Source of the DNA: a virus
Length of the DNA: 23,501 bases
IMG/VR virus record: IMGVR_UViG_3300024518_002671
Coordinates: 1-23,501 of that record
Reading direction: 5' to 3' (one strand)
Below the pieces are notes generated by a model. That model did no database searches and was not told the DNA's origin. It saw nothing but the letters and a program-made list of their open reading frames with translations. Positions 7,744-14,854 of this stretch are shown one piece after another (positions within the stretch are counted from its first letter, which is position 1; each line of letters opens with the position of its first letter). The translations under genes were made by a program, and so were the position numbers.

Positions 7744-9095
7744 CAGACAATCGCCAAATGCGGCGCCAGTCGGTCGTACTTCTTCTTCGGGGGGCGGATA
7801 CCCACGCCGATCACACGAAGAGCGTCGGCCGCGTGCGACGTCCAGTCGTGCTTCGGCTTATCCCGGTAGAGCTTCTCGCCGTTCGGGCCGGTGAGGCCCT
7901 GGATCTCTTCCTTCGAGTATTGCCGGAGGGCGTCGATCCCGCGTGCACACTTGTTCTCGTCGATGTACGAGCGGTTCAAGAGGTTGCGCGTCGCGCTGAT
8001 GCCGTCGTCGACCGACAGCTTCGCAGCCACGCGCATGCGAATGCCGAGGTTGCGCAGGCTCTCCAGCCGAGAATGCCCGGTGCCCAGCTCACGCACCTGC
8101 ACGTCATGCGGCCCGATGTGGTCGCCGTAGGTGTACGGCTTCTCGGCCAGCACCTTCGCGTAGTGGTCGAGGCCGACGCCGCTCGACTCGTAGTAGTCGA
8201 TGAACCGCACCTCGCGGGCGACCATCTGGTAGAACCAGATCGAGGTCGCGTCGCCGATTCCCAGGTCCCAGCCCGTGAGCACCGGCAGGTCGGACTCCCA
8301 GGGCACCTTGCAGATGCGGTCGTCACTGGTCATGCGCCCCATCTCGGCGGAGTAGTACGAGCCGACCAGCGGCGCATCGAAGGAGCACCAGTATTCCTGC
8401 TCGATCATCTCCTCGGGCATGCCGCGGTCACGCTCGGACTGGATCACGTCCGCCGAGACGGCGTGCGTGTCGTCCACGGTGAGCTTCTGGCCGAACCACT
8501 CCGGCAGTTCCATCGCGCTCTTCAGCGTCTTGAAGCCGTGGTTCCGCCCACGGGGCGTGTAGATGAACACGGCCCAGCCGCCGTTCTCGGCGAGAATCGG
8601 CGAGATCAGCTCCCACACCGAGGGGTTCATGATCGACCACTCGGAGAAGATGACGCCGATCGGGTTCGCGCCGACCAGCCGATCGGGCTCGTCCGCGCCG
8701 ACCACCTGATAGGTGCTGCCGTTCGGCAGCCACAGCATCATCTCGTCATCGCGCTTGCGATCGACGCCGCTCTTGAGCGACGGATCTGCGGAACCGGGGA
8801 AGGCGTCGAGGAACGGTACACCGTCCCGTGTCTTCCCGTTCCACACAATATTGCGTCCCTGCCGGTAGGTGGGCAGGATGTGCCAGTACATGCCGACGCG
8901 CTGGAAGGCTTGCGTCGCGCAGAAGTGGATCATGCACAGGTCTTTTCCGGCGCGGCGGTGCCACACGCAGGCGGCACGCGCACCGAGACCTTCGTAGTCG
9001 CGCGCCTTCATCTCGCTGGTCTGGCGCTCCATGTGTTCCCACATGGCCATTTGGTAGGGCCGGGGAGACCAGTTGTTCGGCAGCGTCAGGTTCAC
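7743..9095 (-). CDS. terL: Terminase large subunit
   Basis: 450 aa. I place the start at GTG 9095, which overlaps the TGA of the upstream gene (GTGA) and has GAGG upstream; the open frame runs to 9206 but would overlap that gene by over 100 bases. ATPase: arginine-rich Walker A-like WHRRAGKD (45-52), Walker B VIFSEW (148-153, catalytic Glu152) and coupling motif YTPRGRN (178-184). Nuclease: GWDLGIGD with Asp276 and a C-terminal HAADALR with Asp424. It cuts concatemeric DNA and pumps it through the portal. An Asp in place of Ser/Thr after GK occurs in several terminases with the RRxGKD variant. Confidence 0.93.
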   Translation of the reverse strand: MNLTLPNNWSPRPYQMAMWEHMERQTSEMKARDYEGLGARAACVWHRRAGKDLCMIHFCATQAFQRVGMYWHILPTYRQGRNIVWNGKTRDGVPFLDAFPGSADPSLKSGVDRKRDDEMMLWLPNGSTYQVVGADEPDRLVGANPIGVIFSEWSIMNPSVWELISPILAENGGWAVFIYTPRGRNHGFKTLKSAMELPEWFGQKLTVDDTHAVSADVIQSERDRGMPEEMIEQEYWCSFDAPLVGSYYSAEMGRMTSDDRICKVPWESDLPVLTGWDLGIGDATSIWFYQMVAREVRFIDYYESSGVGLDHYAKVLAEKPYTYGDHIGPHDVQVRELGTGHSRLESLRNLGIRMRVAAKLSVDDGISATRNLLNRSYIDENKCARGIDALRQYSKEEIQGLTGPNGEKLYRDKPKHDWTSHAADALRVIGVGIRPPKKKYDRLAPHLAIV

Positions 9096-10417
9096 GGACT
9101 GCGTACCTCGTCGCCGAAGCCGCGATGCGTTCCACCTTGGAACTTGAACAGCTCGTCGCGCTGGGTCTTCCCCTCGCGAATGCCCTTCAGGTTGACCTTC
9201 TTCCAAGTCGGCGGACTGCCGTGTAGCGGCACCTTGCCGGTGCGGGCCTTGCCGATGCGCCCGCCCACGCGCATGTACTGCATAATGTCGGCCTCGGGGA
9301 ACTCCTTGGCCACGCGCTGCACCAGCTCGATGAGCGGGCGCGTGCCGAGTTTGTTCGTGGCGCCTGAGACCTGATTGCCGATACCGCGTCCACTCTCGGA
9401 CATGCTGGAGAGCGTGACGTTGCGGGTATGGGGCTCGACGTAGAAGGTGACGTCGACGTCGAGCAGCTCTTTCTTGCCCTTCTGCGTCACGCCGAGATTC
9501 ATCTTCACCTCGCGCGACGGGAAGACGGTGGTCATCGCATCTTCGACGACCACGTTCGGGATCTCGTTCCCCGCCCGGTCATACAGCCGTCCGCCACCGT
9601 ACCCGCTCTTGCGCTCGACGCCTGTCGTGCCGTCGATCACTCGGCGCCACGAGGGGTCGTCGACGAAGGCGCGAGTCTCGCCCAGGGGGCGCTTCTCTTT
9701 CGCGGCCTTGCGGAACATCTTGACCAGAGGCTTGAAGGCCGGGTGGCTGATCGAGTCCGGGTCGTGGAAGGGGGTCGACATATCTTCGCTCGTGACCGAG
9801 CGGAAGAAGACACGCCGCGCGCCCTTCAAGGGCTTGCCGACGGCATTCAGTACCGCGGTCATCTGCGCGCCGGGGAACATGACCGGGGGCATCTCGACGC
9901 CGGTCCCCTGCGTCGGTTCCGCATCTGCGCGCGAGGGTCCTTCGAGCCCCCGTGTGGCCTTCGCCTCGATCGCGTCGCCGAGTCTCCCGGCGCTCGTGAG
10001 AGGACTGAGACCGAACGCGCCGCCGCCCTGCGGCGTATTCGGGACGAAGTTGTCCTGTAGGTACTGCGCGCCCGCGCCGATTCCGCGCAGCGCCGTGGGG
10101 ACGCCCAGGTAGTTCGCGGCCTGGGCAGCTCCGGTCACGCCAATGTCGCCGACCATGCTGCCGAGACTCTGCGGGGTGACCGGCTCCTGCTGGTTCACCT
10201 GCCCGAGCAGCTTCCCGACGTTGCCGATGCCCTCTGCGAGCTTCGGCACTGCTGCACCCGCGGTGATCGCGTGCAGCATGGGGTTGCGCGCGATCGACTC
10301 AACGGCGCCGAACGACTCCGCATTCGGGCCGTGAATCGGCTCGTCTGCCCAGTCGATGTAGCGCTTACCAGCGCGCTTTACAGCTCGTCCGAGACTAGCC
10401 GCTCTTCCTGCGGGCAT
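9092..10417 (-). CDS. Unknown protein between small and large terminase genes, 441 aa
   Basis: ATG at 10417 (GGTGGAC upstream), starting 40 bases inside the gene before it. The N-terminus is basic (RAVKRAGKRYIDW). A Gly/Ala-rich section (residues about 45-130) with ITAGAAVPKLAEGIGNVGKL and GSMVGDIGVTGAAQAANYLG looks weakly amphipathic, as in ejection proteins. The C-terminal 200 residues look like a folded alpha/beta domain (GGGRLYDRAGNEIPNVVV, LLDVDVTFYVEPHTRNVTLS, ADIMQYMRVGGRIGKARTG). I cannot assign a family. Insertion of so large a gene within the packaging cassette is unusual; a virion-associated or maturation role is one possibility. Confidence 0.7.
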   Translation of the reverse strand: MPAGRAASLGRAVKRAGKRYIDWADEPIHGPNAESFGAVESIARNPMLHAITAGAAVPKLAEGIGNVGKLLGQVNQQEPVTPQSLGSMVGDIGVTGAAQAANYLGVPTALRGIGAGAQYLQDNFVPNTPQGGGAFGLSPLTSAGRLGDAIEAKATRGLEGPSRADAEPTQGTGVEMPPVMFPGAQMTAVLNAVGKPLKGARRVFFRSVTSEDMSTPFHDPDSISHPAFKPLVKMFRKAAKEKRPLGETRAFVDDPSWRRVIDGTTGVERKSGYGGGRLYDRAGNEIPNVVVEDAMTTVFPSREVKMNLGVTQKGKKELLDVDVTFYVEPHTRNVTLSSMSESGRGIGNQVSGATNKLGTRPLIELVQRVAKEFPEADIMQYMRVGGRIGKARTGKVPLHGSPPTWKKVNLKGIREGKTQRDELFKFQGGTHRGFGDEVRSP

Positions 10418-10743
10418 GCGTCCACCGGCACGTCAATGACGTGTTCCTCGCGCTGTCCGGTGGAGAATTGGATGATCTGGACGTTGAAGCCCCCGCCGTC
10501 CCCCGAGTGGATGACCTGCTGCGTGGGCTTGCCGTAAGCCTGGGCGAGCATCTCGCGCGCGGCGGAGACCTTGGCGCTCGGGCTCGTCTTCGTGGAGCGC
10601 ATGACGCGCGCGAGCGTTTTCACGGCGAGGTCGACGTACTGCTGCGCCTGAGTCCGGGCCGAGTTCTCGGCCGCGGACTCCATCAAGCTGCCGAACGACT
10701 CGCGCTCGGCGATCTCGACCTGCCTATCGGTACTCCGCCCCAT
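10378..10743 (-). CDS. Small terminase-like or packaging-associated protein, 121 aa
   Basis: ATG at 10743. The chain is helical with AKVSAAREMLAQAYGKPTQQ near residues 57-76, followed by a short beta segment (FNVQIIQFSTG). The 'AAxxxLxxAYGKPxQ' pattern recurs, in my memory, in small proteins upstream of phage large terminases and in some annotated small terminases. Position two genes before the large subunit fits DNA recognition for packaging. No clear helix-turn-helix can be picked out by eye, so the small-subunit call is tentative. Confidence 0.6.
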   Translation of the reverse strand: MGRSTDRQVEIAERESFGSLMESAAENSARTQAQQYVDLAVKTLARVMRSTKTSPSAKVSAAREMLAQAYGKPTQQVIHSGDGGGFNVQIIQFSTGQREEHVIDVPVDACPQEERLVSDEL

Positions 10744-11074
10744 CCTCGTCTCCCAGGGGGGCGTCAGCCATGTCCGCCTCGAACCGGTTGAGCAGCTCCG
10801 CCATCGCCGAGATCAACAGTTCGCGCTCGGAACCGCACAATTGTGCCCACTGCTCCGGCGCTGGGTCCCCGTTCATGGCGCGTTGCATGGCGACCCACTC
10901 GTAGTGGATGCGCGCGTAGGTCTCGGCGTCAGAGCGGGTGACGATCAACACATCCTCGCCGAGTAGCTCGGCGATTCGCTCGATCTCTGGATCTGTGGCG
11001 TCACGCTTCTCCGTACTCGTAGGTACGGCCGCTGTCGCCTCGTCACCCTCTACGTGGGCGTTTTCCCCCGGCAC
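10724..11074 (-). CDS. Hypothetical helical protein, 116 aa
   Basis: GTG at 11074, with GGGGGGAAG upstream, starting inside the preceding 59-aa gene in another frame. Acidic; helical segments DPEIERIAELLGEDVLIV, AETYARIHYEWVAMQRAM and ELLISAMAELLNRFEADM. The stop lies inside the next gene's start region. No family recognised. It belongs to the group of small packaging-proximal genes. Confidence 0.65.
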   Translation of the reverse strand: MPGENAHVEGDEATAAVPTSTEKRDATDPEIERIAELLGEDVLIVTRSDAETYARIHYEWVAMQRAMNGDPAPEQWAQLCGSERELLISAMAELLNRFEADMADAPLGDEDGAEYR

Positions 11075-11222
11075 TGCGCTTCCCCCCGTGCTTCGTCTTC
11101 GTCTTCGGCTTGGCGTCGGCCTTCAGCATCTCCCGGCCGATCTCGACCGGGATTCCGAGGGTCGAGCGTCCTGCGGCGGCAGCCGCCATCGCGCGGTGCT
11201 GCTTCGCGCTCTTCGTGGGCAT
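11043..11222 (-). CDS. Small basic phage protein, 59 aa (MPxKS...AMAAAA type)
   Basis: Hand translation from ATG at 11222 to TGA at 11045-11043 gives 59 residues. It begins MPTKSAKQHRAMAAAAAG, continues with GIPVEIGREMLKAD, and ends in a Lys/Arg/Gly-rich tail. The opening 'MPxKSxxQxRxMxAAA' followed by 'GIPxxxxxEF/MxxAD' is a pattern I recall from very small phage virion-region proteins. ATG lies directly beside the stop of the upstream gene (TAG at 11225-11223). The last 32 bases overlap the next gene in a different frame. Easily missed because of its size; function unknown. Confidence 0.72.
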   Translation of the reverse strand: MPTKSAKQHRAMAAAAAGRSTLGIPVEIGREMLKADAKPKTKTKHGGKRSAGGKRPRRG

Positions 11223-11432
11223 CTAGCCCTTGCCGCCCTTCTTCTGGCCGACCACCTTGGCGAACCCGCCGCTGTGCGACTTCGTGTGGGCGCCCGTGTA
11301 CTTCGTGCCGGTCATCCCGGCGGAGTCCTTGCCGCCGACCTTCTCGACGGGCAGACAGCGGTCGGTCTCGCGGGCGATCTTCTTCCCGCCCGGGCCGTTG
11401 TGCGAGTAATGCTCCGGATTCATCTTGGGCAT
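11223..11432 (-). CDS. Hypothetical basic glycine-rich protein, 69 aa
   Basis: I choose ATG at 11432 because GAGGGGGG lies just upstream; a GTG at 11492 would extend it by 20 residues but has no ribosome site and would run into the GTTTAGAC palindrome at 11494. Sequence starts MPKMNPEHYSHNGPGGKKI and ends with VVGQKKGGKG. It resembles the neighbouring 59-aa protein in being short, basic and glycine-rich, perhaps a DNA- or head-associated minor protein. No family recognised. Confidence 0.65.
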   Translation of the reverse strand: MPKMNPEHYSHNGPGGKKIARETDRCLPVEKVGGKDSAGMTGTKYTGAHTKSHSGGFAKVVGQKKGGKG

Positions 11433-11528
11433 GTTCACCCCCCTCGCGCGACCATACTGCACGGCGCTGGGCTTGACAAACACTGGCTGCACCGTTTAGA
11501 CGTTCCCGTAGTAGCGCTGTCTGGACGG

Positions 11529-11569
11529 GCCCCGGGGGGTCGCCCGAAGGCCGGTAGCACCCCCGGGGC
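11529..11569 (-). other. Strong bifurcated stem-loop between two late genes
   Basis: A 10-bp GC stem (11529-11538 with 11560-11569) encloses a second small hairpin with a TTCG tetraloop on the minus strand (11542-11551). It sits in the only sizeable gap of the late operon (11433-11576), with GTTTAGAC at 11494-11501 about 30 bases downstream in the direction of transcription. No T-run follows, so a simple intrinsic terminator is unlikely; RNA processing, pausing or mRNA stability are alternatives. Confidence 0.6.
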
Positions 11570-11576
11570 TCCTCGT

Positions 11577-11843
11577 TTAGTTGTGCAGCCCCTTCGGGGG
11601 CGTAACCGCCTCGGTCGCCGCGATCGACTTCTTCATCATCGTCACGGCCGGACCCTCGTCCATGTTCGTCTGCATGACCGCAACGCCCTGCGTTTGCTCG
11701 TCATTCAGGAAGATGAACGCGGAGAGCGCGTAGGCGACCTGATACCGCTGGGCGATCGGTTCGATCGCGTCATTCAGCTCCCGGGCGATCTTCTCGATTC
11801 GTGCTCGTGCCTCCGCGGGCACGCCCTCGGGTACCGTCTTCAT
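11577..11843 (-). CDS. Hypothetical protein, 88 aa
   Basis: ATG at 11843, 30 bases after the ABA-sandwich gene. Mainly helical: EARARIEKIARELNDAIEPI, then QVAYALSAFIFLNDEQTQ, followed by MQTNMDEGPAVTMMKKSIA. No membrane segment long enough to be convincing. A strong stem-loop follows its stop. No family recognised; coding status rests on position, frame and amino-acid composition. Confidence 0.65.
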   Translation of the reverse strand: MKTVPEGVPAEARARIEKIARELNDAIEPIAQRYQVAYALSAFIFLNDEQTQGVAVMQTNMDEGPAVTMMKKSIAATEAVTPPKGLHN

Positions 11844-11873
11844 GCGTCGTCCAGTTCGGGTGTGGGGTCGGGG

Positions 11874-12422
11874 TTAGGCATCGCAGAGTTCCTTTACTGC
11901 TCGTGCTGTTATCTCGGTGGGGGTCTCGTCAACGACGATGGTGCAACTCTCTGAGTAACCGTGCCGGAAGTTCTCGCTGATTCGTGAGCCCTTCCGCATC
12001 TGCTCCGCTCCCCACTTCGCCCCGGCCTCTACGCCTCGTCGGTAGGCGGCGGCCTCTCGGCGGGCTGCTTCCTTCCCTACAGCCTTCAAGGCACACAGGC
12101 TGATTGCGTAAGGAAGGGTGTCGGCTTCGGCTTTACTCATAGAGAGATGCCCGTGTCCCGGTTGCATGAACACCCAGCGAATCACGCGACCACCGTCGGT
12201 CGCGCCGGTTGAGTAGCGCAGATGCTGGTGGCCCCAACCGTCCCGCTCCATCTTCTCCACCACTTCCATCGCATCTGAGATGGAGGTGGAGGGGGACCAC
12301 GATCGCCACACGCCTTCGATGAACCGCAGGGGGCCATCTTGAGACGGCTTGTACGCATCGGCGCTCGTGAACTCCATGATCTCTATCGCCACTCGCGCGT
12401 CTAGTTCAGGTCCCGGTTCCAT
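11874..12422 (-). CDS. Phage ABA-sandwich domain protein, 182 aa
   Basis: ATG at 12422 in a TGATG overlap with the gene before. N-terminus PELDARVAIEIMEF is the hallmark of the Phage_ABA_S family as I recall it ('ELDAxVAxxVMG'), followed by RSWSPSTSISDAMEVVEKM, which matches the 'YSTDIxxAWxVVEKM' stretch. A later DTLPYAISLCALKAVG fits the conserved 'LPxAICxAALKA' segment. The C-terminal 60 residues, with a basic helix AARREAAAYRRGVEAG, are outside that domain. The family's function is unknown; it is found in phages and prophages. Confidence 0.75.
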   Translation of the reverse strand: MEPGPELDARVAIEIMEFTSADAYKPSQDGPLRFIEGVWRSWSPSTSISDAMEVVEKMERDGWGHQHLRYSTGATDGGRVIRWVFMQPGHGHLSMSKAEADTLPYAISLCALKAVGKEAARREAAAYRRGVEAGAKWGAEQMRKGSRISENFRHGYSESCTIVVDETPTEITARAVKELCDA

Positions 12423-12643
12423 CAGGACTCCCTTGTCTCCAGATGCTCGACGAGCACACTGGCAGCTTCACCTGGGTACCTGCAATCGCGAATGTGCTCT
12501 GCGATCTCGCGAAGCATTGCCCTGGCGTCGGGGTTCGACCGCGTGCTAGAGGTGTGAATCTTTCGGAGCCACCGCTCCGCCGTGCCTGTCAGGCAGGCGT
12601 ACTGCGAGTTTTGCTCATGGCAATCGGTCACGGTTCTGCTCAT
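12422..12643 (-). CDS. Hypothetical protein, 73 aa
   Basis: Three in-frame ATGs are available. I chose 12643 because GGAGAGTGAGG lies just upstream; the one at 12658 has no ribosome site and would overlap the preceding gene. Starts MSRTVTDCHEQNSQYACLTG, then a helical body (PDARAMLREIAEHIRDC, AASVLVEHLE). Two cysteines near the start and one in the middle, with no clear zinc site. No family recognised. Confidence 0.62.
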   Translation of the reverse strand: MSRTVTDCHEQNSQYACLTGTAERWLRKIHTSSTRSNPDARAMLREIAEHIRDCRYPGEAASVLVEHLETRES

Positions 12644-12647
12644 TTCC

Positions 12648-12857
12648 TCACTCTCCATTCGGGTCCGCAAGTTGCTGTCGGACGATGTCTACCCACAGCC
12701 TCCAGATCACGACTTCGCGGAGCTTCGACTCCTCGTTGCAATGATGGATCTCACCGCAGACCGTGTTGCCCGTGTCCTCGGCCACCGCACAAGTGACGTT
12801 CGGGCCTGGGCCGGACATGGAAAGGAAGAGGCAGGATGCGGCGAGGGTGGAGATCAC
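12648..12857 (-). CDS. Hypothetical small protein, 69 aa
   Basis: GTG start at 12857 behind GGGGGGATT. Contains four cysteines (residues 9, 23, 34, 40) and a C-terminal helix EVVIWRLWVDIVRQQL. The short hydrophobic start (ISTLAASCLFLSM) faintly recalls an export signal but has no basic n-region. No family recognised. An alternative ATG 39 bases further on lacks a ribosome site. Confidence 0.5.
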   Translation of the reverse strand: MISTLAASCLFLSMSGPGPNVTCAVAEDTGNTVCGEIHHCNEESKLREVVIWRLWVDIVRQQLADPNGE

Positions 12858-12916
12858 AGAATCCCCCCCACCCCAAGCCCCACGATCACCGGCACCTCAC
12901 GCCACTCCGGGTCCAT

Positions 12917-13462
12917 CTACGACAGCTCTCGCAGCACCTTGCCACTGTCAGCCACGGTCTGCTCGATCAGCGCGGTCAGCTTGTCGCGGATCTGGCGATC
13001 CTCGGAGAGCGTCTGGTAGTAGAACTCGTGCAGGAAGAGCCGCCGCTCCTGGGTGACCGCCGGGTTCGCGTCGCGCACCATCATCCAGAGCCAGATGGCC
13101 CGGCCACTGCGTCCGTTGCCATCCTCGAACGGGTGCAGCATCTCGTAGATGATGTGCGCCTCCCAGGGCCGCAGCTCGTGGTGCCGGATGCGTTCGAGCA
13201 GCCGGTCGAGCTTCGCGACCACCTCGGCGCCACCGCGCGGCGGCGTATGGTCGCCGATCCAGACGTCCATGCCCTTGAGGCTGCGGAGCCGCGCACCGCG
13301 CGTAAACGCGGTGACGAGATCCTCGACCGTGGCGATCGACAGGTCGCGCGCCAAGAAGTCGTGCAGCTCGCGCACTTCGCCCTCGCGCACCTCGGGAATG
13401 CCCTCGATGCGGTTCGACTCCTCCACGAAGCGCTGGAGGTAGCCCTCGATCTTCTCGGTCAT
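12917..13462 (-). CDS. fic: Fic-family protein with N-terminal inhibitory motif
   Basis: 181 aa from ATG at 13462, overlapping the stop of the gene before. The full Fic signature HPFEDGNGRSGR lies at residues 110-121 (catalytic His110, phosphate-binding Gly/Asn, Arg118 and Arg121). The helix before it, SNRIEG at 16-21, fits the inhibitory consensus (S/T)xxxE(G/N), placing it in the class with the self-blocking helix N-terminal to the Fic core. Such enzymes transfer AMP to hydroxyls of target proteins. It sits in the late operon between a putative exported protein and small unknown genes; no separate antitoxin is needed. Target unknown. Confidence 0.92.
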   Translation of the reverse strand: MTEKIEGYLQRFVEESNRIEGIPEVREGEVRELHDFLARDLSIATVEDLVTAFTRGARLRSLKGMDVWIGDHTPPRGGAEVVAKLDRLLERIRHHELRPWEAHIIYEMLHPFEDGNGRSGRAIWLWMMVRDANPAVTQERRLFLHEFYYQTLSEDRQIRDKLTALIEQTVADSGKVLRELS

Positions 13463-13851
13463 TCGGTCACCTCTCCCTTCGGGTCTGCAAGCCGCAGACG
13501 CTTCTGGTGTGCGTCACGCAGCAGCCCGACGACTTCCAGCAGGGCCGTGCCGTCCGGTACGACTGCCGCGACGTAGATTTCGTTCGAGTGCAGGGACTCG
13601 CCCGCCTCGTTGTGCGCGGTGATCGTGGCGTAGTGGCCGACGTTGGCGTCGATCTCAATGCTGGTGCGCGTGATGCCGTCCGCGTCCGCCTCTTTGAAGA
13701 GGAAGGGCACGGTGCGCGTCGGGCTCTGGCTCTCCTCGCCCAGGTAGATCATGTAGTGATTGATCGGACCCGAAGGCGCGATCCAGCCGAACTCGTGCTC
13801 GGCTGCCGCGCTTGACGCGAACAGCACTGCGGCGAGGGCGGCGAGGATCAC
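13459..13851 (-). CDS. Putative exported Ig/fibronectin-III-like protein, 130 aa
   Basis: GTG at 13851 lies directly after the TAG of the vWA gene. The first 17 residues are hydrophobic and alanine-rich (MILAALAAVLFASSAAA), ending in a plausible signal-peptidase site (AAA then E), though there is no positive charge in front. The rest reads like one fibronectin-III or Ig-like sandwich: GPINHYMIYLGEE, TSIEIDANVGHYATITAHN, LHSNEIYVAAV. A short helical end (LLEVVGLLRDAHQKRLRL) follows. It may be secreted or an accessory surface protein. An export signal on a phage late gene is unusual. Confidence 0.65.
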   Translation of the reverse strand: MILAALAAVLFASSAAAEHEFGWIAPSGPINHYMIYLGEESQSPTRTVPFLFKEADADGITRTSIEIDANVGHYATITAHNEAGESLHSNEIYVAAVVPDGTALLEVVGLLRDAHQKRLRLADPKGEVTE

Positions 13852-14484
13852 CTACTCCGCCTCTTCGATCTCTGTCTTCTGCTCGGTCGTGTACGCCGTG
13901 CTGCTCGACGTGCCCGAGAAGTAGTCGCCCACGTTCTGGCCCGTATAGCCCATCGCAGCACGGATCGACGCGCCCTTCTTCACCATCTGCGCCGTGTTCG
14001 ACAGGCTCACGCCCATCGCACCGGCCTCCGCGAAGGCGTCGACGTCGGCGCCCAGGAAGTTCACTTCCCAGCCCGCCGCGCGTACACGCGCCATCGACTC
14101 CTGCACGGTCTTCTTCGTGAATTCGCGCGAGCTGTTCTCGTGGCCGTCCGTCACGACCATCAGGAACACCTTGGCAGGCTTCTCGCCCGTGCGGTGCCGC
14201 TCCTCGACCTGCGCGAGCGTGCGGCCGACCGCATCGAGCAGCGCCGTCGCCCCGCGCGGCACGAGCGGCAGCTCCTTCACCGTCCCGATCTCCACGCCGT
14301 CGTGCAGGATCTCGTACTCCGTGTCGAAGTGGCAGTACGTCAGCCGCGTCTTCGGGTCCCGGTCCTGCTCGGTACGCAGAAATGTGTTGATCCCGCCGTG
14401 TGCGTCCGACAGCCACGACCCCATCGAGCCGCTGCGGTCCACAATCATGATGATCTCGTTCGTCCCGTTCGCGTTCTCGGTCAT
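13852..14484 (-). CDS. von Willebrand factor A domain protein, 210 aa
   Basis: ATG at 14484, just after the previous TGA; an open frame runs upstream but overlaps another gene. A complete metal-ion-dependent adhesion site is present: DRSGS (Asp16, Ser18, Ser20), Thr80 in GATALLDAVG and Asp113 in VVTDGHEN. The whole protein is one Rossmann-like vWA domain, with later NFLGADVDAFAEAGAMG and a C-terminal flexible tail rich in S and T. Such single-domain vWA proteins occur in bacteria and phages, where they bind a partner protein through Mg. It is adjacent to the Ig-like and Fic genes, possibly as a functional group. Confidence 0.88.
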   Translation of the reverse strand: MTENANGTNEIIMIVDRSGSMGSWLSDAHGGINTFLRTEQDRDPKTRLTYCHFDTEYEILHDGVEIGTVKELPLVPRGATALLDAVGRTLAQVEERHRTGEKPAKVFLMVVTDGHENSSREFTKKTVQESMARVRAAGWEVNFLGADVDAFAEAGAMGVSLSNTAQMVKKGASIRAAMGYTGQNVGDYFSGTSSSTAYTTEQKTEIEEAE

Positions 14485-14485
14485 T

Positions 14486-14854
14486 TCATGCCTCCATGTA
14501 CTCCGCGTCGGCCTCGGCCAACACATCTTTGAGAAGGCCGAGCACCTCGACCTTCGTGCGGTTGTCTTTGTCCTGCCAGCGCTCGATCGGCATCGCCTGC
14601 CCGACCCGACACTGAATTGCGTCGCGCACACGCCGCTTGGCGCGCTGGGCCCCGAAGTGCGTCCCGCGCCACGCCTCGTACTCGCTGCCTTTGTACTCGG
14701 CCCGCAGTTGCCGGGCCCCGTAGAGGATCGCCCCGGTCAGGCTGTAGCGGTGGCCCATGCGGAAACTGCCCTGGCACCAGCCCGCCGCGATCAACTCGGA
14801 CGCCCGGTACAGGATCTCGCGCTCCGCGAGGCCGACCTCATAGGTTTCCGGCAT
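14486..14854 (-). CDS. DUF6197-like protein, 122 aa
   Basis: ATG at 14854 lies inside the end of the preceding gene. The features ILYRASELIAAGWCQGSF, then TGAILYGARQL and finally IERWQDKDNRTKVEVLGLL match what I recall of DUF6197, in which a 'LIxxxGWxQGA' start, a 'GAIxxA' centre and a 'xxxWND..RTxxEVL' end recur. The family is small, of unknown function, and is common in actinobacteria and their phages. Length is typical. The stop is followed two bases later by the vWA start. Confidence 0.7.
   Translation of the reverse strand: MPETYEVGLAEREILYRASELIAAGWCQGSFRMGHRYSLTGAILYGARQLRAEYKGSEYEAWRGTHFGAQRAKRRVRDAIQCRVGQAMPIERWQDKDNRTKVEVLGLLKDVLAEADAEYMEA

Noticed and set aside
7758-9374. Plus-strand open frame (538 codons) opposite the large terminase
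   Set aside because: The minus strand encodes complete terminase motifs; the antisense product has no domain and is rich in V, R, D and H.
11473-11501. Possible rightward promoter TTGACA followed by TTAGAC
   Set aside because: The -10 match is poor, no rightward gene follows and the surrounding genes run leftward.
12648-12857. Lipoprotein signal in the 69-aa protein (LAASC)
   Set aside because: The lipobox is imperfect and there is no basic start, with only eight residues before the cysteine.
13296-13306. CGCGTAAACGCGG in the fic gene as another palindrome copy
   Set aside because: It reads GCGTAAAC, a one-base mismatch to GTNTANAC, and stands alone in the left part; counted only as a chance near-match.
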